From the NCBI GenBank assembly GCA_013287915.1, contig JABDCX010000019.1, positions 1 through 38,785 on the forward strand: a stretch of DNA of 38,785 bases. The letters are read 5' to 3'. This document shows, piece by piece, positions 24,864 through 32,145 of this stretch. Below the pieces are notes generated by a model. It searched no databases. It saw nothing but the letters and a program-made list of their open reading frames with translations, and was not told the origin of the DNA. A program made the translations under genes and the position numbers. The DNA is from Chlamydiota bacterium. GTDB lineage: Bacteria; Chlamydiota; Chlamydiia; Chlamydiales; Parachlamydiaceae. Positions within the stretch are counted from its first letter, which is position 1, and every line of letters begins with the position of its first letter.

Positions 24864-24923
24864 TTACTCCTGCACTCTAATATACTCTGCGGTCACTTCT
24901 GCAGTAGGCGTAGGTGTGGTCAT
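24864..24923 (-). pseudogene. truncated copy of the rsbV 5' end
   Basis: On the minus strand an ATG at 24923 opens MTTPTPTAEVTAEY, nearly the first 14 residues of RsbV (MTTPAPAAEVTAEY), then runs into unrelated codons and a TAA at 24864-24866. It is the broken right-hand remnant of rsbV left by the duplication around the LRR gene. The upstream bases (ATAATACCCC on the plus strand) are also conserved with the functional copy. Confidence 0.85.
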
Positions 24924-25015
24924 AATACCCCAACGTATCGGGTTTTATTTAAATAACAACTATATTATTTTACTTTTGCAAGGGTATTTTCTCGGAGCGA
25001 AGGCTCCAAAATTTG
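24881..25015. repeat. direct repeat, right copy (rsbV relic + spacer + nrnA 3' end)
   Basis: Partner of 23157-23305. Here the nrnA end is the functional one, and rsbV is reduced to its first codons. The offset between copies is 1724 bp in the left block and 1710 bp in the right block. The DNA gained, between the inner edges, is 23306-24880, about 1.58 kb with just the LRR gene. Confidence 0.9.
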
Positions 25016-25981
25016 CCCTAAGAGCTCGATGAGTTTAGTTTTGATCGATCCCAATGACCCGTGCCACGAAAGTCCGGCTGCATGGGGATGCCCACCACCT
25101 CCCAATGTGCGGACGACAGATGTGATGTCGAGATCTGCCTTAGAACGCAGTGAAACGCGGATGTAATCCACGTCCACTTCCCGCAACAGGACAAAACATT
25201 TAATGTCTTCGATCATGTTGTTAAAGTCATGGATATAATCCAGATCGATATGTTCAAGATCGCCGCAACGCCCTTCAAGCTTCCCCCAATCTTCCTTTTT
25301 GATCACCTCAATTGCCACTTGATTGTCGAGGTACGTTTCCATCTCCTGAAGCGCATGAGCAAACAATTTTGTCTCTGCCAATGTCACGTGTTGAAAGAGA
25401 CGGGAATACATCAAATCTGGATCCACCCCCGCTTTGATACACTCTTCGGCTATTTTATGTGCCTTTACTCCCGTTGAGGAATAGCAAAACCTTCCTGTAT
25501 CGCACAGGATGCTAGCATAAATGCCTGTCGCTGCTTGGACGTTTAGCGCATAGCCACTTTCTTGATACAATGCATACACCATGGCACCAACTGAACACGC
25601 TTTTGGATCGATCAGGGTGTGTATTGTCAAAGGATTAATGGCCTCATGATGATCCAAACACACAGTAATGATCCCAGGGATATCCATCAGGTGCGCCAAG
25701 CGGCCGATGCGCTCTTTTCGGTGGGTGTCGAGGACGATCAAGACTTGTGTTTGACTGTAATCGCCCTCTTCTTCGTACTCTTCAAATGTCTTGTGGTAAT
25801 CGAGAAAAGCAAACTTGCGCGGGATGGGGCTATCGCAAACAAAACGTACGCGTTTGCCCATCAGAATCAAAAGTTCAGTCAAAGCACAGGCAGCACCAAC
25901 GCCATCGCCGTCAGGATTGACGTGCGTTGTAATGACAACCTCTTGGTTCTTAGAAAAAAAATGCACTAATTCTCGCCACAT
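24965..25981 (-). CDS. nrnA: DHH-family phosphoesterase (NrnA-like oligoribonuclease/pAp phosphatase)
   Basis: 338 residues. The DHH domain shows the metal motifs: THVNPDGDGVGAA (Asp24, Asp26), IVLDTHRKERIG, CLDHHEA and an Asp in SILCDTGRFCYSS. The DHHA1 RNA-binding half ends with LGGGGHPHAAG. NrnA degrades 2-5-nt RNAs and dephosphorylates pAp, a job done by Orn in other bacteria. It starts 49 nt after ssb. Its last 16 codons lie inside the right direct repeat, but the reading frame is complete. Confidence 0.9.
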   Translation of the reverse strand: MWRELVHFFSKNQEVVITTHVNPDGDGVGAACALTELLILMGKRVRFVCDSPIPRKFAFLDYHKTFEEYEEEGDYSQTQVLIVLDTHRKERIGRLAHLMDIPGIITVCLDHHEAINPLTIHTLIDPKACSVGAMVYALYQESGYALNVQAATGIYASILCDTGRFCYSSTGVKAHKIAEECIKAGVDPDLMYSRLFQHVTLAETKLFAHALQEMETYLDNQVAIEVIKKEDWGKLEGRCGDLEHIDLDYIHDFNNMIEDIKCFVLLREVDVDYIRVSLRSKADLDITSVVRTLGGGGHPHAAGLSWHGSLGSIKTKLIELLGQILEPSLRENTLAKVK

Positions 25982-26030
25982 TAAAAAACTCTAAATGGGA
26001 TAAAAGTAATGGAGTTTGCTTGCGAAATGA

Positions 26031-26399
26031 TCAAGAGAGCGAGCCTTGCAGTTCTCTATCTTGAACTGGCTTTCTCTCAAGGAATTGCACTCTTTCAGCA
26101 GCGACACGGAGCTTACATCTTTTTTCCCCATCTTTCGCATGCCAAACATCTAGCTGTAAACGCCCTTCAACTAAAACAGGCGAAGAGCAATCCAGCGCTG
26201 ACACGCAGTTTTCCGCCTGTTTTCCCCACACAACGACATCGACGAAGCAGACTTCTTGCTGTTTTTCCCCAACAGTTGTCACAAATTCGCGATTGAGTGC
26301 AATCAAAAGGTCGGTGACTGCCATGCCATTCGTCGTCTTTCTCAATTCAGGCTTGCGCGTCAAACGCCCTGCGATCAAAACTTTATTTAAAGCGACCAT
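26031..26399 (-). CDS. ssb: single-stranded DNA-binding protein without the acidic tail
   Basis: About 122 residues from the ATG at 26399 (GAGGGGTGTT upstream; in-frame ATGs at 26411 and 26414 lack one). The OB-fold is typical: MVALNKVLIAGRLTRKPELRKTTNGMAVTDLLIALNREF, VDVVVWGKQAENC, VLVEGRLQLDVWHAKDGEKRCKLRVAAERVQFL. It ends in RKPVQDRELQGSLS, with no Gly/Pro linker and no DDDIPF-like tip, through which SSB normally recruits repair and replication partners. It may be a second, specialised SSB, or a short chlamydial version; the genome's other ssb, if any, is outside the window. Confidence 0.9.
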   Translation of the reverse strand: MVALNKVLIAGRLTRKPELRKTTNGMAVTDLLIALNREFVTTVGEKQQEVCFVDVVVWGKQAENCVSALDCSSPVLVEGRLQLDVWHAKDGEKRCKLRVAAERVQFLERKPVQDRELQGSLS

Positions 26400-26512
26400 A
26401 ACACCCCTCATCAATAGTTCTTGTTCTCTTGAGCCTCAATTAGTCAGAAGCAAGAATTATGATCAAGAATTTTTTATATAGGTGTTAAAGTATGAGCAAT
26501 TTTTTGAAATAG

Positions 26513-26534
26513 AGAACCTGTTTAAACAGGTTCT
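26513..26534. terminator. 22-bp palindrome at the 3' end of khpA
   Basis: AGAACCTGTTT and its exact complement form a hairpin that includes the khpA stop (26522-26524). On the plus strand it is followed by TTTTCTTTTT; on the minus strand, the sense strand for khpA, the trailing sequence CTATTTC is a poorer T-run. It probably separates khpA from ssb. Confidence 0.5.
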
Positions 26535-26773
26535 TTTTCTTTTTGATCGTCGAGTTCGACGCGAATGCGGCAACCAAAACGGGCGCCAGCGGTGGTAGCA
26601 ATTGTGCGTATCGCATTGATTGTAGCGCCTTTTCGGCCAACAACTTTACCTACATCTCCATTGCCTACTTTAATGCGTACTAAGACGCCATGCTCAGAGT
26701 CTGTGCAGCAAACATCGACTTTCTCTGGAGTATCGACAAGGTTCTTAATGATGTATTCGATAAATTCTTTCAT
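26522..26773 (-). CDS. khpA: KH-domain RNA-binding protein KhpA
   Basis: 83 residues, one type II KH domain: MKEFIEYIIKNLVDTPEKVDV followed by the RNA-binding loop VGKVVGRKGATINAIRTIATTAGARFGCRIRVEL. The GxxG motif is GRKG. KhpA (YlqC family) usually pairs with KhpB/Jag and affects RNA stability and cell division. The C-terminus DDQKEKEPV is basic/acidic and overlaps a palindrome. It diverges from rpiA, about 80 nt apart. Confidence 0.9.
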   Translation of the reverse strand: MKEFIEYIIKNLVDTPEKVDVCCTDSEHGVLVRIKVGNGDVGKVVGRKGATINAIRTIATTAGARFGCRIRVELDDQKEKEPV

Positions 26774-26853
26774 GGTTAAACCCGTATTATGTTATGAATA
26801 GCAAACAAGGGGTAATGATATCCACTAAGCCAATATTTATCAAGAGGTAGTGC

Positions 26854-27831
26854 TTGACAAAAGCAAAAGAAAGCGCCTATATCCTTAAACTGCGTAGAAA
26901 GCTTACCAAGCGCTTTGATGAAACGTCCCATTTCGAAAAGCCAGAAGCGATCGAAATCGCCAAACAAGTCCTCAAGGCCCAAATCGATCGACATGCGCAA
27001 GAAAGAGCCGCCAAACGCCAAATAACATATACAACGTACGACAAAAATCAACACCCAGCTTCGATCCACAGCAAATACATCAAACATCTCTTGGGACAGT
27101 TGGGGAAACCTGTTTTCCTGCACCTCCCTGAAGATGCTGCTTCACATGAAAAAGGAAAACGCGCGGCGGCCCGTGCTGCAGCGGCTCTGATTAGGGATGG
27201 GATGACAGTTGGCCTGGGAACTGGTTCAACGGCACAATTGTTCATTGAAGAGCTCGGCCTTATATGTCAAAAAGGGCTCCAAATAACGGCTGTAGCCTCA
27301 TCCGTTCATACAGCTGAACTCGCTAAAAAACACCAAATTCCCCTTGCTGATATCAATACCCTCAAGCGTCTCGATATCACCGTAGATGGCGCGGATGAAA
27401 TCGATCCAAAGCTTCAAATGATTAAGGGAGGAGGAGGGGCCCTCTTCCGAGAGAAGGTTGTCGCTTCCATGAGCGGAACGATGATCGCCATTGTTGACCA
27501 CACCAAACTCGTTAAAAAGCTGGGCGCTTTTCCACTCGCTATCGAAATCCTCCCATTTGGTTACCTAGCCACCCTTGAAGCGCTTGCCAAAGCCGGCTAC
27601 CGCGCGGCTCTCCGGATGCAGGGCCCTGGCGCAACAAAACCATATCTTACTGATAATCAAAACTATATTGCCGACATTCAACTTCCTGCCTCACTTCCCC
27701 CGCTCACCGCAATCGAGCGAGAGCTCAAAGGGATCGTGGGCGTGATTGAAACCGGCCTTTTCCTGAACATCGCCAAACGCGCCATCGTCGGCTTTCCCGA
27801 CGGACACACAGAAGAACTCAATAGAAAATAA
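26854..27831 (+). CDS. rpiA: ribose-5-phosphate isomerase A with ~100-residue N-terminal extension
   Basis: 325 residues from a TTG at 26854, with AGAGG 7 nt upstream. The RpiA core occupies about residues 103-325: MTVGLGTGSTAQLFIEEL, VASSVHTAELAKK, the catalytic DGADEIDPKLQMIKGGGGALFREK and FPLAIEILPFG. It interconverts ribose 5-phosphate and ribulose 5-phosphate. The first ~100 residues (LKLRRKLTKRFDETSHFEKPEAIEIAKQVL...) are not part of the normal enzyme; they look helical and charged and I recognise no domain. An unseen internal start near residue 95 is unlikely because no ATG with a ribosome site is visible there. Confidence 0.9.
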   Translation: MTKAKESAYILKLRRKLTKRFDETSHFEKPEAIEIAKQVLKAQIDRHAQERAAKRQITYTTYDKNQHPASIHSKYIKHLLGQLGKPVFLHLPEDAASHEKGKRAAARAAAALIRDGMTVGLGTGSTAQLFIEELGLICQKGLQITAVASSVHTAELAKKHQIPLADINTLKRLDITVDGADEIDPKLQMIKGGGGALFREKVVASMSGTMIAIVDHTKLVKKLGAFPLAIEILPFGYLATLEALAKAGYRAALRMQGPGATKPYLTDNQNYIADIQLPASLPPLTAIERELKGIVGVIETGLFLNIAKRAIVGFPDGHTEELNRK

Positions 27832-27833
27832 AA

Positions 27834-27863
27834 AACCCTTCACAAGGATCTCTTGGAAGGGTT
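27834..27863 (-). terminator. rho-independent terminator after the tRNA pair
   Basis: On the minus strand AACCCTTCCAAG pairs with CTTGTGAAGGGTT (one bulged base) around GATCC-like loop, then TTTTTTATTTTC follows. This is a strong intrinsic terminator for the tRNA transcript, which may also carry waaA. Its T-run overlaps the end of rpiA on the other strand. Confidence 0.8.
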
Positions 27864-27871
27864 AACATTCT

Positions 27872-27944
27872 TAGCGGCAACCGGGATTGAACCGATGACA
27901 CGCGGATTATGATTCCGCTGCTCTACCAACTGAGCTATGCCGCC
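27872..27944 (-). tRNA. tRNA with CAT anticodon (elongator Met, possibly Ile2)
   Basis: 73-nt cloverleaf: acceptor GGCGGCA/TGCCGCT with discriminator A, D-arm GCTC...GAGC, anticodon stem GCGGA/TCCGC around loop ATCATAA (anticodon CAT), five-base variable loop GTGTC, T-arm ATCGG-TTCAATC-CCGGT. The CCA end is not encoded. CAT is read as Met unless the C is changed to lysidine by TilS, which would make it the AUA-reading tRNA-Ile2; the sequence alone does not settle this. It lies 26 nt after the initiator tRNA. Confidence 0.85.
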
Positions 27945-27970
27945 AGAGGGCTGCATGACCAGTACAAAAA

Positions 27971-28043
27971 TAGCGGGGGAAGGATTCGAACCTCCGACCT
28001 TTGGGTTATGAGCCCAACGAGCTAACCCCTGCTCCACCCCGCG
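27971..28043 (-). tRNA. initiator tRNA-fMet (CAT)
   Basis: 73-nt cloverleaf starting CGCGGGG and ending CCCCGCT plus discriminator A. The anticodon stem ends in three G-C pairs (GGG/CCC) around CTCATAA, and C1 does not pair with its partner, both hallmarks of initiator tRNA. Here the 1-72 mismatch is C-U rather than the more usual C-A. D-arm GAGC...GCTC and T-arm GGAGG-TTCGAAT-CCTTC are normal. CCA is not encoded. It is 52 nt after waaA on the same strand. Confidence 0.93.
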
Positions 28044-28095
28044 ATAACACTTCGTACTGCTAGCTACCAGTATAACATAGGAGGGAGATTACGAC

Positions 28096-29388
28096 CTAGA
28101 CAATTTTATTTTCGCAACAATCTTTGATAAGAGTGACGGTCTTCTTGGTGGCTCCGTGCACGTCCTTGGCAAGCTTTAAGCCCCCTTGTCCAAGGGTATT
28201 TCTCATTTTTTCATCTTCGAATAACCCAATAATGACGCGCGATAGATCCTCGAGAGGGACTTGTAGGCCGGCTCCATACTCCATGACGAGATCGACGAGA
28301 TCTGGTTGGGAAAACATGTGGGGGCCAAAAACGACGGGAACTCCGTACCAAGAAGGCTCTAAGATATTGTGTCCGCCAACCTTCGACGTGTAGCTCCCTG
28401 CGACAATTGCCACATCGGCAAGCTGATAACATTTCCGCAATAGCCCCATAGCATCGATTAGGATCACTTTGACTGGAAACCCTTCTGGCTGCTTTTGGCT
28501 TAAGCGGCGGTAGTTGAGTTGGTGCTTCTGCAAAATCCCTGCGACCTCATTAAAGCGCTCCGGGTGGCGTGGAACGAGAACGACTTTCAAGTTAGGGTGC
28601 TTTTCCCATACGGGATTCATCGCCTTAAGCAGCTGCACCTCTTCTGGGTTATGTGAGGAGCCGATCACCAAAACGCGATCCTCTGGTGCAATCCCTAACT
28701 CCCCTCTCCACTGCTGCAACTGCTCAGAAGCTAGACGGTTATAATCACCGTCGAACTTCATATTGCCTGTGACCATGATTTTTTTAGGATCAATGCCCAA
28801 CGATTCAAATCGTGCGCGATACAGCTGACTTTGAACGCAAAATAGATCAATATTGTTAAATATCACATCGCGATACGATGGAAACTGCTGGTAGCGCTCC
28901 ACTGACTTTGTCGAGATTTTTCCGTTGACGACGATCACTTTCGCTCCTACCTGCTTGGATACCGAAAGGAAATTGTACCAAAAGTCAGACTCGCACAGCA
29001 CAACTAAATCGGGGCAAACCCTTCTCACAATCGGCCCAATGACCAATCTAAAATCAAAGGGGAGATAGACGTGGTAATCGGCTGAGACCGCTCGGCACGC
29101 CTCCACATAGCCCGTTTCCGTGCTCGTCGAAAAGACGATGATCGGATGATTCAAATCGTTCTTCAGCACTTTTGCAAGGGCAGCAACGGCCTTGGTCTCA
29201 CCCAAAGATACGGCATGAATCCATACGAGCTTCCTTTTCCCCTTTTTGATGGAAGGAAAACCAGCACCAAATCGCTTAAATAAACTATTTCGGTATTTAT
29301 TGCGAAAAATTAACAAATAGAGAAACTTGGGCAATGAGATGAGCGCACCCAAAACAAGCCCAATTTCATAAAGAATAGAAAATAGCAT
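28096..29388 (-). CDS. waaA: 3-deoxy-D-manno-octulosonic acid (KDO) transferase
   Basis: About 430 residues from the ATG at 29388, 11 nt after the DUF4019 stop; codons upstream overlap that gene. An N-terminal membrane helix (LFSILYEIGLVLGALISLPKFLYLLIF) is followed by the GT-B fold: KLVWIHAVSLGETKA with the catalytic Glu, VFSTSTETGY, YLPFDF, VLCESDFWYNF, VTGNMKFD, VIGSSHNPEE, and the nucleotide-sugar-binding AGSYTSKVGGHNILEPSWYGVPVVFGPH. It transfers KDO from CMP-KDO to lipid A. Chlamydial WaaA enzymes add several KDO units, but the number here cannot be read from sequence. Confidence 0.95.
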   Translation of the reverse strand: MLFSILYEIGLVLGALISLPKFLYLLIFRNKYRNSLFKRFGAGFPSIKKGKRKLVWIHAVSLGETKAVAALAKVLKNDLNHPIIVFSTSTETGYVEACRAVSADYHVYLPFDFRLVIGPIVRRVCPDLVVLCESDFWYNFLSVSKQVGAKVIVVNGKISTKSVERYQQFPSYRDVIFNNIDLFCVQSQLYRARFESLGIDPKKIMVTGNMKFDGDYNRLASEQLQQWRGELGIAPEDRVLVIGSSHNPEEVQLLKAMNPVWEKHPNLKVVLVPRHPERFNEVAGILQKHQLNYRRLSQKQPEGFPVKVILIDAMGLLRKCYQLADVAIVAGSYTSKVGGHNILEPSWYGVPVVFGPHMFSQPDLVDLVMEYGAGLQVPLEDLSRVIIGLFEDEKMRNTLGQGGLKLAKDVHGATKKTVTLIKDCCENKIV

Positions 29389-29399
29389 AGCGCCTTGGA

Positions 29400-29891
29400 T
29401 TAGTTGACTTGATAAGTCATCACTTGCCACTTACCATTGTCGTGCACCAATGTTAAAAGCTCATACCCATCTTTATGTTTGACAAACTGCGTATTGTAGA
29501 AAAAAACCATATAATCGCCTGGAGGTAGCCCCTTAGGATCTTTCGCAACGCGCTGATCGCTCATTTTGCGTCCCGATTGCTTACCCAGAGGTTTTCGGAT
29601 CTGGTCTAAAATTTTTACCCATTGCAGACGCGGAACCGTCAACTGCAAAACCTTTGAAGCCTCGTCCCAGCTTTTCTCGTACGACTCTGCGTCCACAAAG
29701 TTCAACCACTTGAGAGCCGCTTCAGATGACTCTTTCAAAGATTTTTCGTCAAACTTCTTTGGCACATCCCCTTTTTTGGCGAGCTCAGGAGCTTTCTTTT
29801 TAGGTTCAGCTGCTAACAAGCTCATCATCACCGCACCGAACGAGCCTGCAATTGAACCGATGACCCATGCCAATGGTACAGACAAAATCAT
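29400..29891 (-). CDS. DUF4019-family exported protein
   Basis: 163 residues with a hydrophobic N-terminal segment (ILSVPLAWVIGSIAGSFGAVMMSLLA) that acts as signal or anchor, then a Lys-rich linker. The DUF4019 pattern follows: ALKWLNFVDAESYEKSWDEAS, RLQWVKILDQIRKPLGK, GDYMVFFYNTQFVKHKDGYELLTLVHDNGKWQVMTYQV. GGGGAATCTT precedes the ATG. The fold is thought to be small and cone-shaped (NTF2-like); no enzymatic role is known. waaA follows within 12 nt, so both may be in one envelope operon with the two tRNAs. Confidence 0.8.
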   Translation of the reverse strand: MILSVPLAWVIGSIAGSFGAVMMSLLAAEPKKKAPELAKKGDVPKKFDEKSLKESSEAALKWLNFVDAESYEKSWDEASKVLQLTVPRLQWVKILDQIRKPLGKQSGRKMSDQRVAKDPKGLPPGDYMVFFYNTQFVKHKDGYELLTLVHDNGKWQVMTYQVN

Positions 29892-30050
29892 AAGATTCCC
29901 CTTTTTAGATTTTTCATATCTTAAATTGAATTTAAACTTCTTTCCTCTATTTTATCAACCTACGAATTTTCCTTGTTGATTAAAGCTCCCTCTTGTTACG
30001 TTCCTATAAGAGCGAATCACGTACTCAAAATTTAACTTACAGGAGAACCA

Positions 30051-30371
30051 ATGAACTTAATTAATCTAACCCTCGGGATCTACTCCCTCCTCCTTCTCAT
30101 CGGCGGTTTCATGGGCTTTGCAAAAGCCGGCAGTATCGTTTCTTTGGTCATTGGAGTCGGTTCAGGGCTCGTCCTTGGTTATTGTACCATTAGACACTAT
30201 TTGGGAAAAGGGCTTCATTGCTGGCTCGTTTTGGGCGTGACCACTGCAATCACCCTGTTTTTCGCGTATCGGTACTACACCACACTCAAAATATTCCCAC
30301 CTGCCGTCATGGTCGTCTGCGGATTATTGGTCATTCTCGTTATGTTTCTCAAACGTCCAAAAAATTGTTGA
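30051..30371 (+). CDS. TMEM14-family membrane protein
   Basis: 106 residues with AGGAG 6 nt before the ATG. Four hydrophobic segments and the small-residue pattern LLLIGGFMGFAKAGSIVSLVIGVGSGLVLGY match the TMEM14/UPF0136 family, better known from mitochondria of eukaryotes and also present in chlamydiae and cyanobacteria. The transported substrate is not known. It stands between divergent DUF4019 and the VKOR-DsbA gene, ~50 nt before the latter. Confidence 0.85.
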   Translation: MNLINLTLGIYSLLLLIGGFMGFAKAGSIVSLVIGVGSGLVLGYCTIRHYLGKGLHCWLVLGVTTAITLFFAYRYYTTLKIFPPAVMVVCGLLVILVMFLKRPKNC

Positions 30372-30420
30372 CAACTCGTGACAGCGTGACGTAAATACAG
30401 AGAAAAACCAACTATTTATT

Positions 30421-31509
30421 ATGTCCTATACACATTTACTGAAGCCATCAAAGACCAGTCAGGAGCAATTCTCCAGCAGAGTTGTCTATACCCTTGCAGC
30501 TGTGGCTTTAGCAGCGACAATTGCACTCACGATTCTTTCTTGGATGAAACTGTGTTCCCAATCGTGCGCAGAGGGCCATCAATACCGCCTCTATGGATTC
30601 AAATTCGAAGAAGTCGGTTTGTTTGTTTTCCCTACAATGCTGTTTTTTCATCTTCTCTCCCCTTGGTTTCGAATCTTGGCAACTGCCACAGGATGGATGT
30701 TGTGCGCAGCCCTTGGTGCTGAGCTTGTGTTTATCTATGCACAAAAATACATGATTGGATCCTGGTGCCCAGTTTGTTTGTCTATCGCGGCAGCACTTGT
30801 GAGTGCTTCTGCAGCCTATTTCTATGAATATTGCAACCGTTTTGAAGAATCATTTGAACATGAGGATAAAGGTCAGATTATGCATCACGTCTACAAAGGT
30901 CTATCAGGCATCATCATTTTAGTTGCTGGCTTCCTTTTTGCCTTCGGCGGCATCGGAAAATACCACCCGCTCCAAGCTGCTGAAAACGAAATTAAGGAAA
31001 AACTCGCTTTCGGCAAACTCAACAGTCCCGTAGAGGTGTATGTGTTTACAGACTGGGCGTGTCCCGGATGCCGCAAATTAGAACCAATGTTGGAAGCCGC
31101 AGCGCCTGAAATCATGAAGCAAGCGCGGCTCATTTTTGTAGACAATCCCGTCCACCCCGAAACCTTGAATTATTCCCCGTACAATCTTTCGTTCATGATC
31201 TATAACAAAACAAAATATATGAAGTTGCGCAGTGCCTTAACAGATTTGTCGGAAGATACAAAAACTCCTACTGACGAGCAGGTCGCAGCCCTTGCAAAAC
31301 GCCTAGGCGCTTCGTATAAGCAGTTGAGCTACGCAGAAATTGCCCTCGCCTCGAAGTATTTTAACTATCTCGTCGAGAAGCTAGAAGTGGAAGGCACCCC
31401 CACTGTCGTCGTCGTCAGCAAGGCTCAAAAGAAAGGGAAAAAGCTTGCGGGCACGAGCGAAATCACCGAAGCTGCCATCTTGAAGGCCATCCAAGCCTAC
31501 AGTAAGTAG
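30421..31509 (+). CDS. VKOR-like / DsbA-like thiol oxidoreductase fusion
   Basis: 362 residues. Residues ~20-140 are a membrane domain with four or five hydrophobic helices, a loop pair Cys45/Cys49 (LCSQSC) and the quinone-site CxxC in SWCPVC (116/119), as in bacterial vitamin-K-epoxide-reductase homologues. After another helix (~160-178), residues ~200-362 form a thioredoxin-fold domain with FTDWACPGC (214/217) and the cis-Pro motif EGTPTVVVV. The first part would reoxidise the second with quinone as acceptor, so the chain is a self-contained disulfide-forming machine in the periplasm. That helps build the Cys-rich chlamydial outer membrane; this last link is inference. Confidence 0.88.
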   Translation: MSYTHLLKPSKTSQEQFSSRVVYTLAAVALAATIALTILSWMKLCSQSCAEGHQYRLYGFKFEEVGLFVFPTMLFFHLLSPWFRILATATGWMLCAALGAELVFIYAQKYMIGSWCPVCLSIAAALVSASAAYFYEYCNRFEESFEHEDKGQIMHHVYKGLSGIIILVAGFLFAFGGIGKYHPLQAAENEIKEKLAFGKLNSPVEVYVFTDWACPGCRKLEPMLEAAAPEIMKQARLIFVDNPVHPETLNYSPYNLSFMIYNKTKYMKLRSALTDLSEDTKTPTDEQVAALAKRLGASYKQLSYAEIALASKYFNYLVEKLEVEGTPTVVVVSKAQKKGKKLAGTSEITEAAILKAIQAYSK

Positions 31510-31534
31510 GGACTTTGAGGGCTAGTTTAAAATT

Positions 31535-31619
31535 CGGAAGAGGTAGGATTCGAACCCACGGATCCTTGCGGACCTTCTGTTTTCAAGACAGACGCAATCG
31601 GCCACTCTGCCACTCTTCC
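31535..31619 (-). tRNA. tRNA-Ser (TGA)
   Basis: 85 nt with a long variable arm (CGCAAGGATCCG region), acceptor GGAAGAG/CTCTTCC, discriminator G, anticodon stem TCTGT/ACAGA around CTTGAAA (anticodon TGA, reads UCA). The long variable arm and G73 are serine identity features. CCA is not encoded. It is 58 nt after the low-molecular-weight phosphatase gene on the same strand. Confidence 0.95.
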
Positions 31620-31677
31620 ATGCAGGAAGATTTTAGCACGACCTGACAATTTGTTCAAGGAAGGAAATGCATCGTCT

Positions 31678-32145
31678 TCACTGTGATTTGATGTGGTGCA
31701 AAAGGCCTTGGCATGAATCCTCGAGCATGTCGAGCACGCGCTCAAAGCCGGCATCCCCTTCGTAATAGGGATCTGGGATCGGTTCGTCTTTGTAGATGGA
31801 ACTAAAATGGGTGATCAGATGGATTTTTGCTTTGTGGTCTGGGGATTTGGCATAGCGGTACACCTCGGCTAACACCTTTTGATCGGCGACGAGAATGTAA
31901 TCGAATCGATCAAAGTCATCGTTTTCAATTTTCTTAGCACGGCTCACCAATAGAACGCCGCGGCTGCCAGCCGCTTCGCGCATCCGCACATCGGGCAACT
32001 GCCCTTGGTGCCAATCGCCAAGGCCTCTGCTCTCTACATGGATCGGATGCTTGATATCCCCTTTTTCAACCATGTGGCGCAAGAGCCCTTCAGCAGCTGG
32101 TGAGCGACAAATATTCCCTAAACAAACAAAGAGTATCGAAACCAT
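31678..32145 (-). CDS. low-molecular-weight protein-tyrosine phosphatase
   Basis: About 155 residues from the ATG at 32145, which forms TAATG with the kinase stop; upstream ATG codons lie inside the kinase gene. The active-site loop VCLGNICRSPAAEGLL carries the nucleophilic Cys and Arg, and the general acid lies in DPYYEGDAGFERVLDML. The family removes phosphate from tyrosine (or arginine) residues. Coupling to Pkn1 suggests that the two act on common targets or that the phosphatase counters the kinase; this is inference. Only one nt is shared with the kinase gene. Confidence 0.92.
   Translation of the reverse strand: MVSILFVCLGNICRSPAAEGLLRHMVEKGDIKHPIHVESRGLGDWHQGQLPDVRMREAAGSRGVLLVSRAKKIENDDFDRFDYILVADQKVLAEVYRYAKSPDHKAKIHLITHFSSIYKDEPIPDPYYEGDAGFERVLDMLEDSCQGLLHHIKSQ

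Noticed and set aside
26776-27123. 115-aa minus-strand frame opposite the RpiA N-terminal extension.
   Set aside because: Considered because the extension is unusual, but the plus frame is continuous with RpiA and has a ribosome site, whereas the minus frame has none.
27840-28037. 65-aa minus-strand frame across the two Met-type tRNAs.
   Set aside because: It is the translation of tRNA sequence (typical GGIAQLVEQ wording), not a gene.
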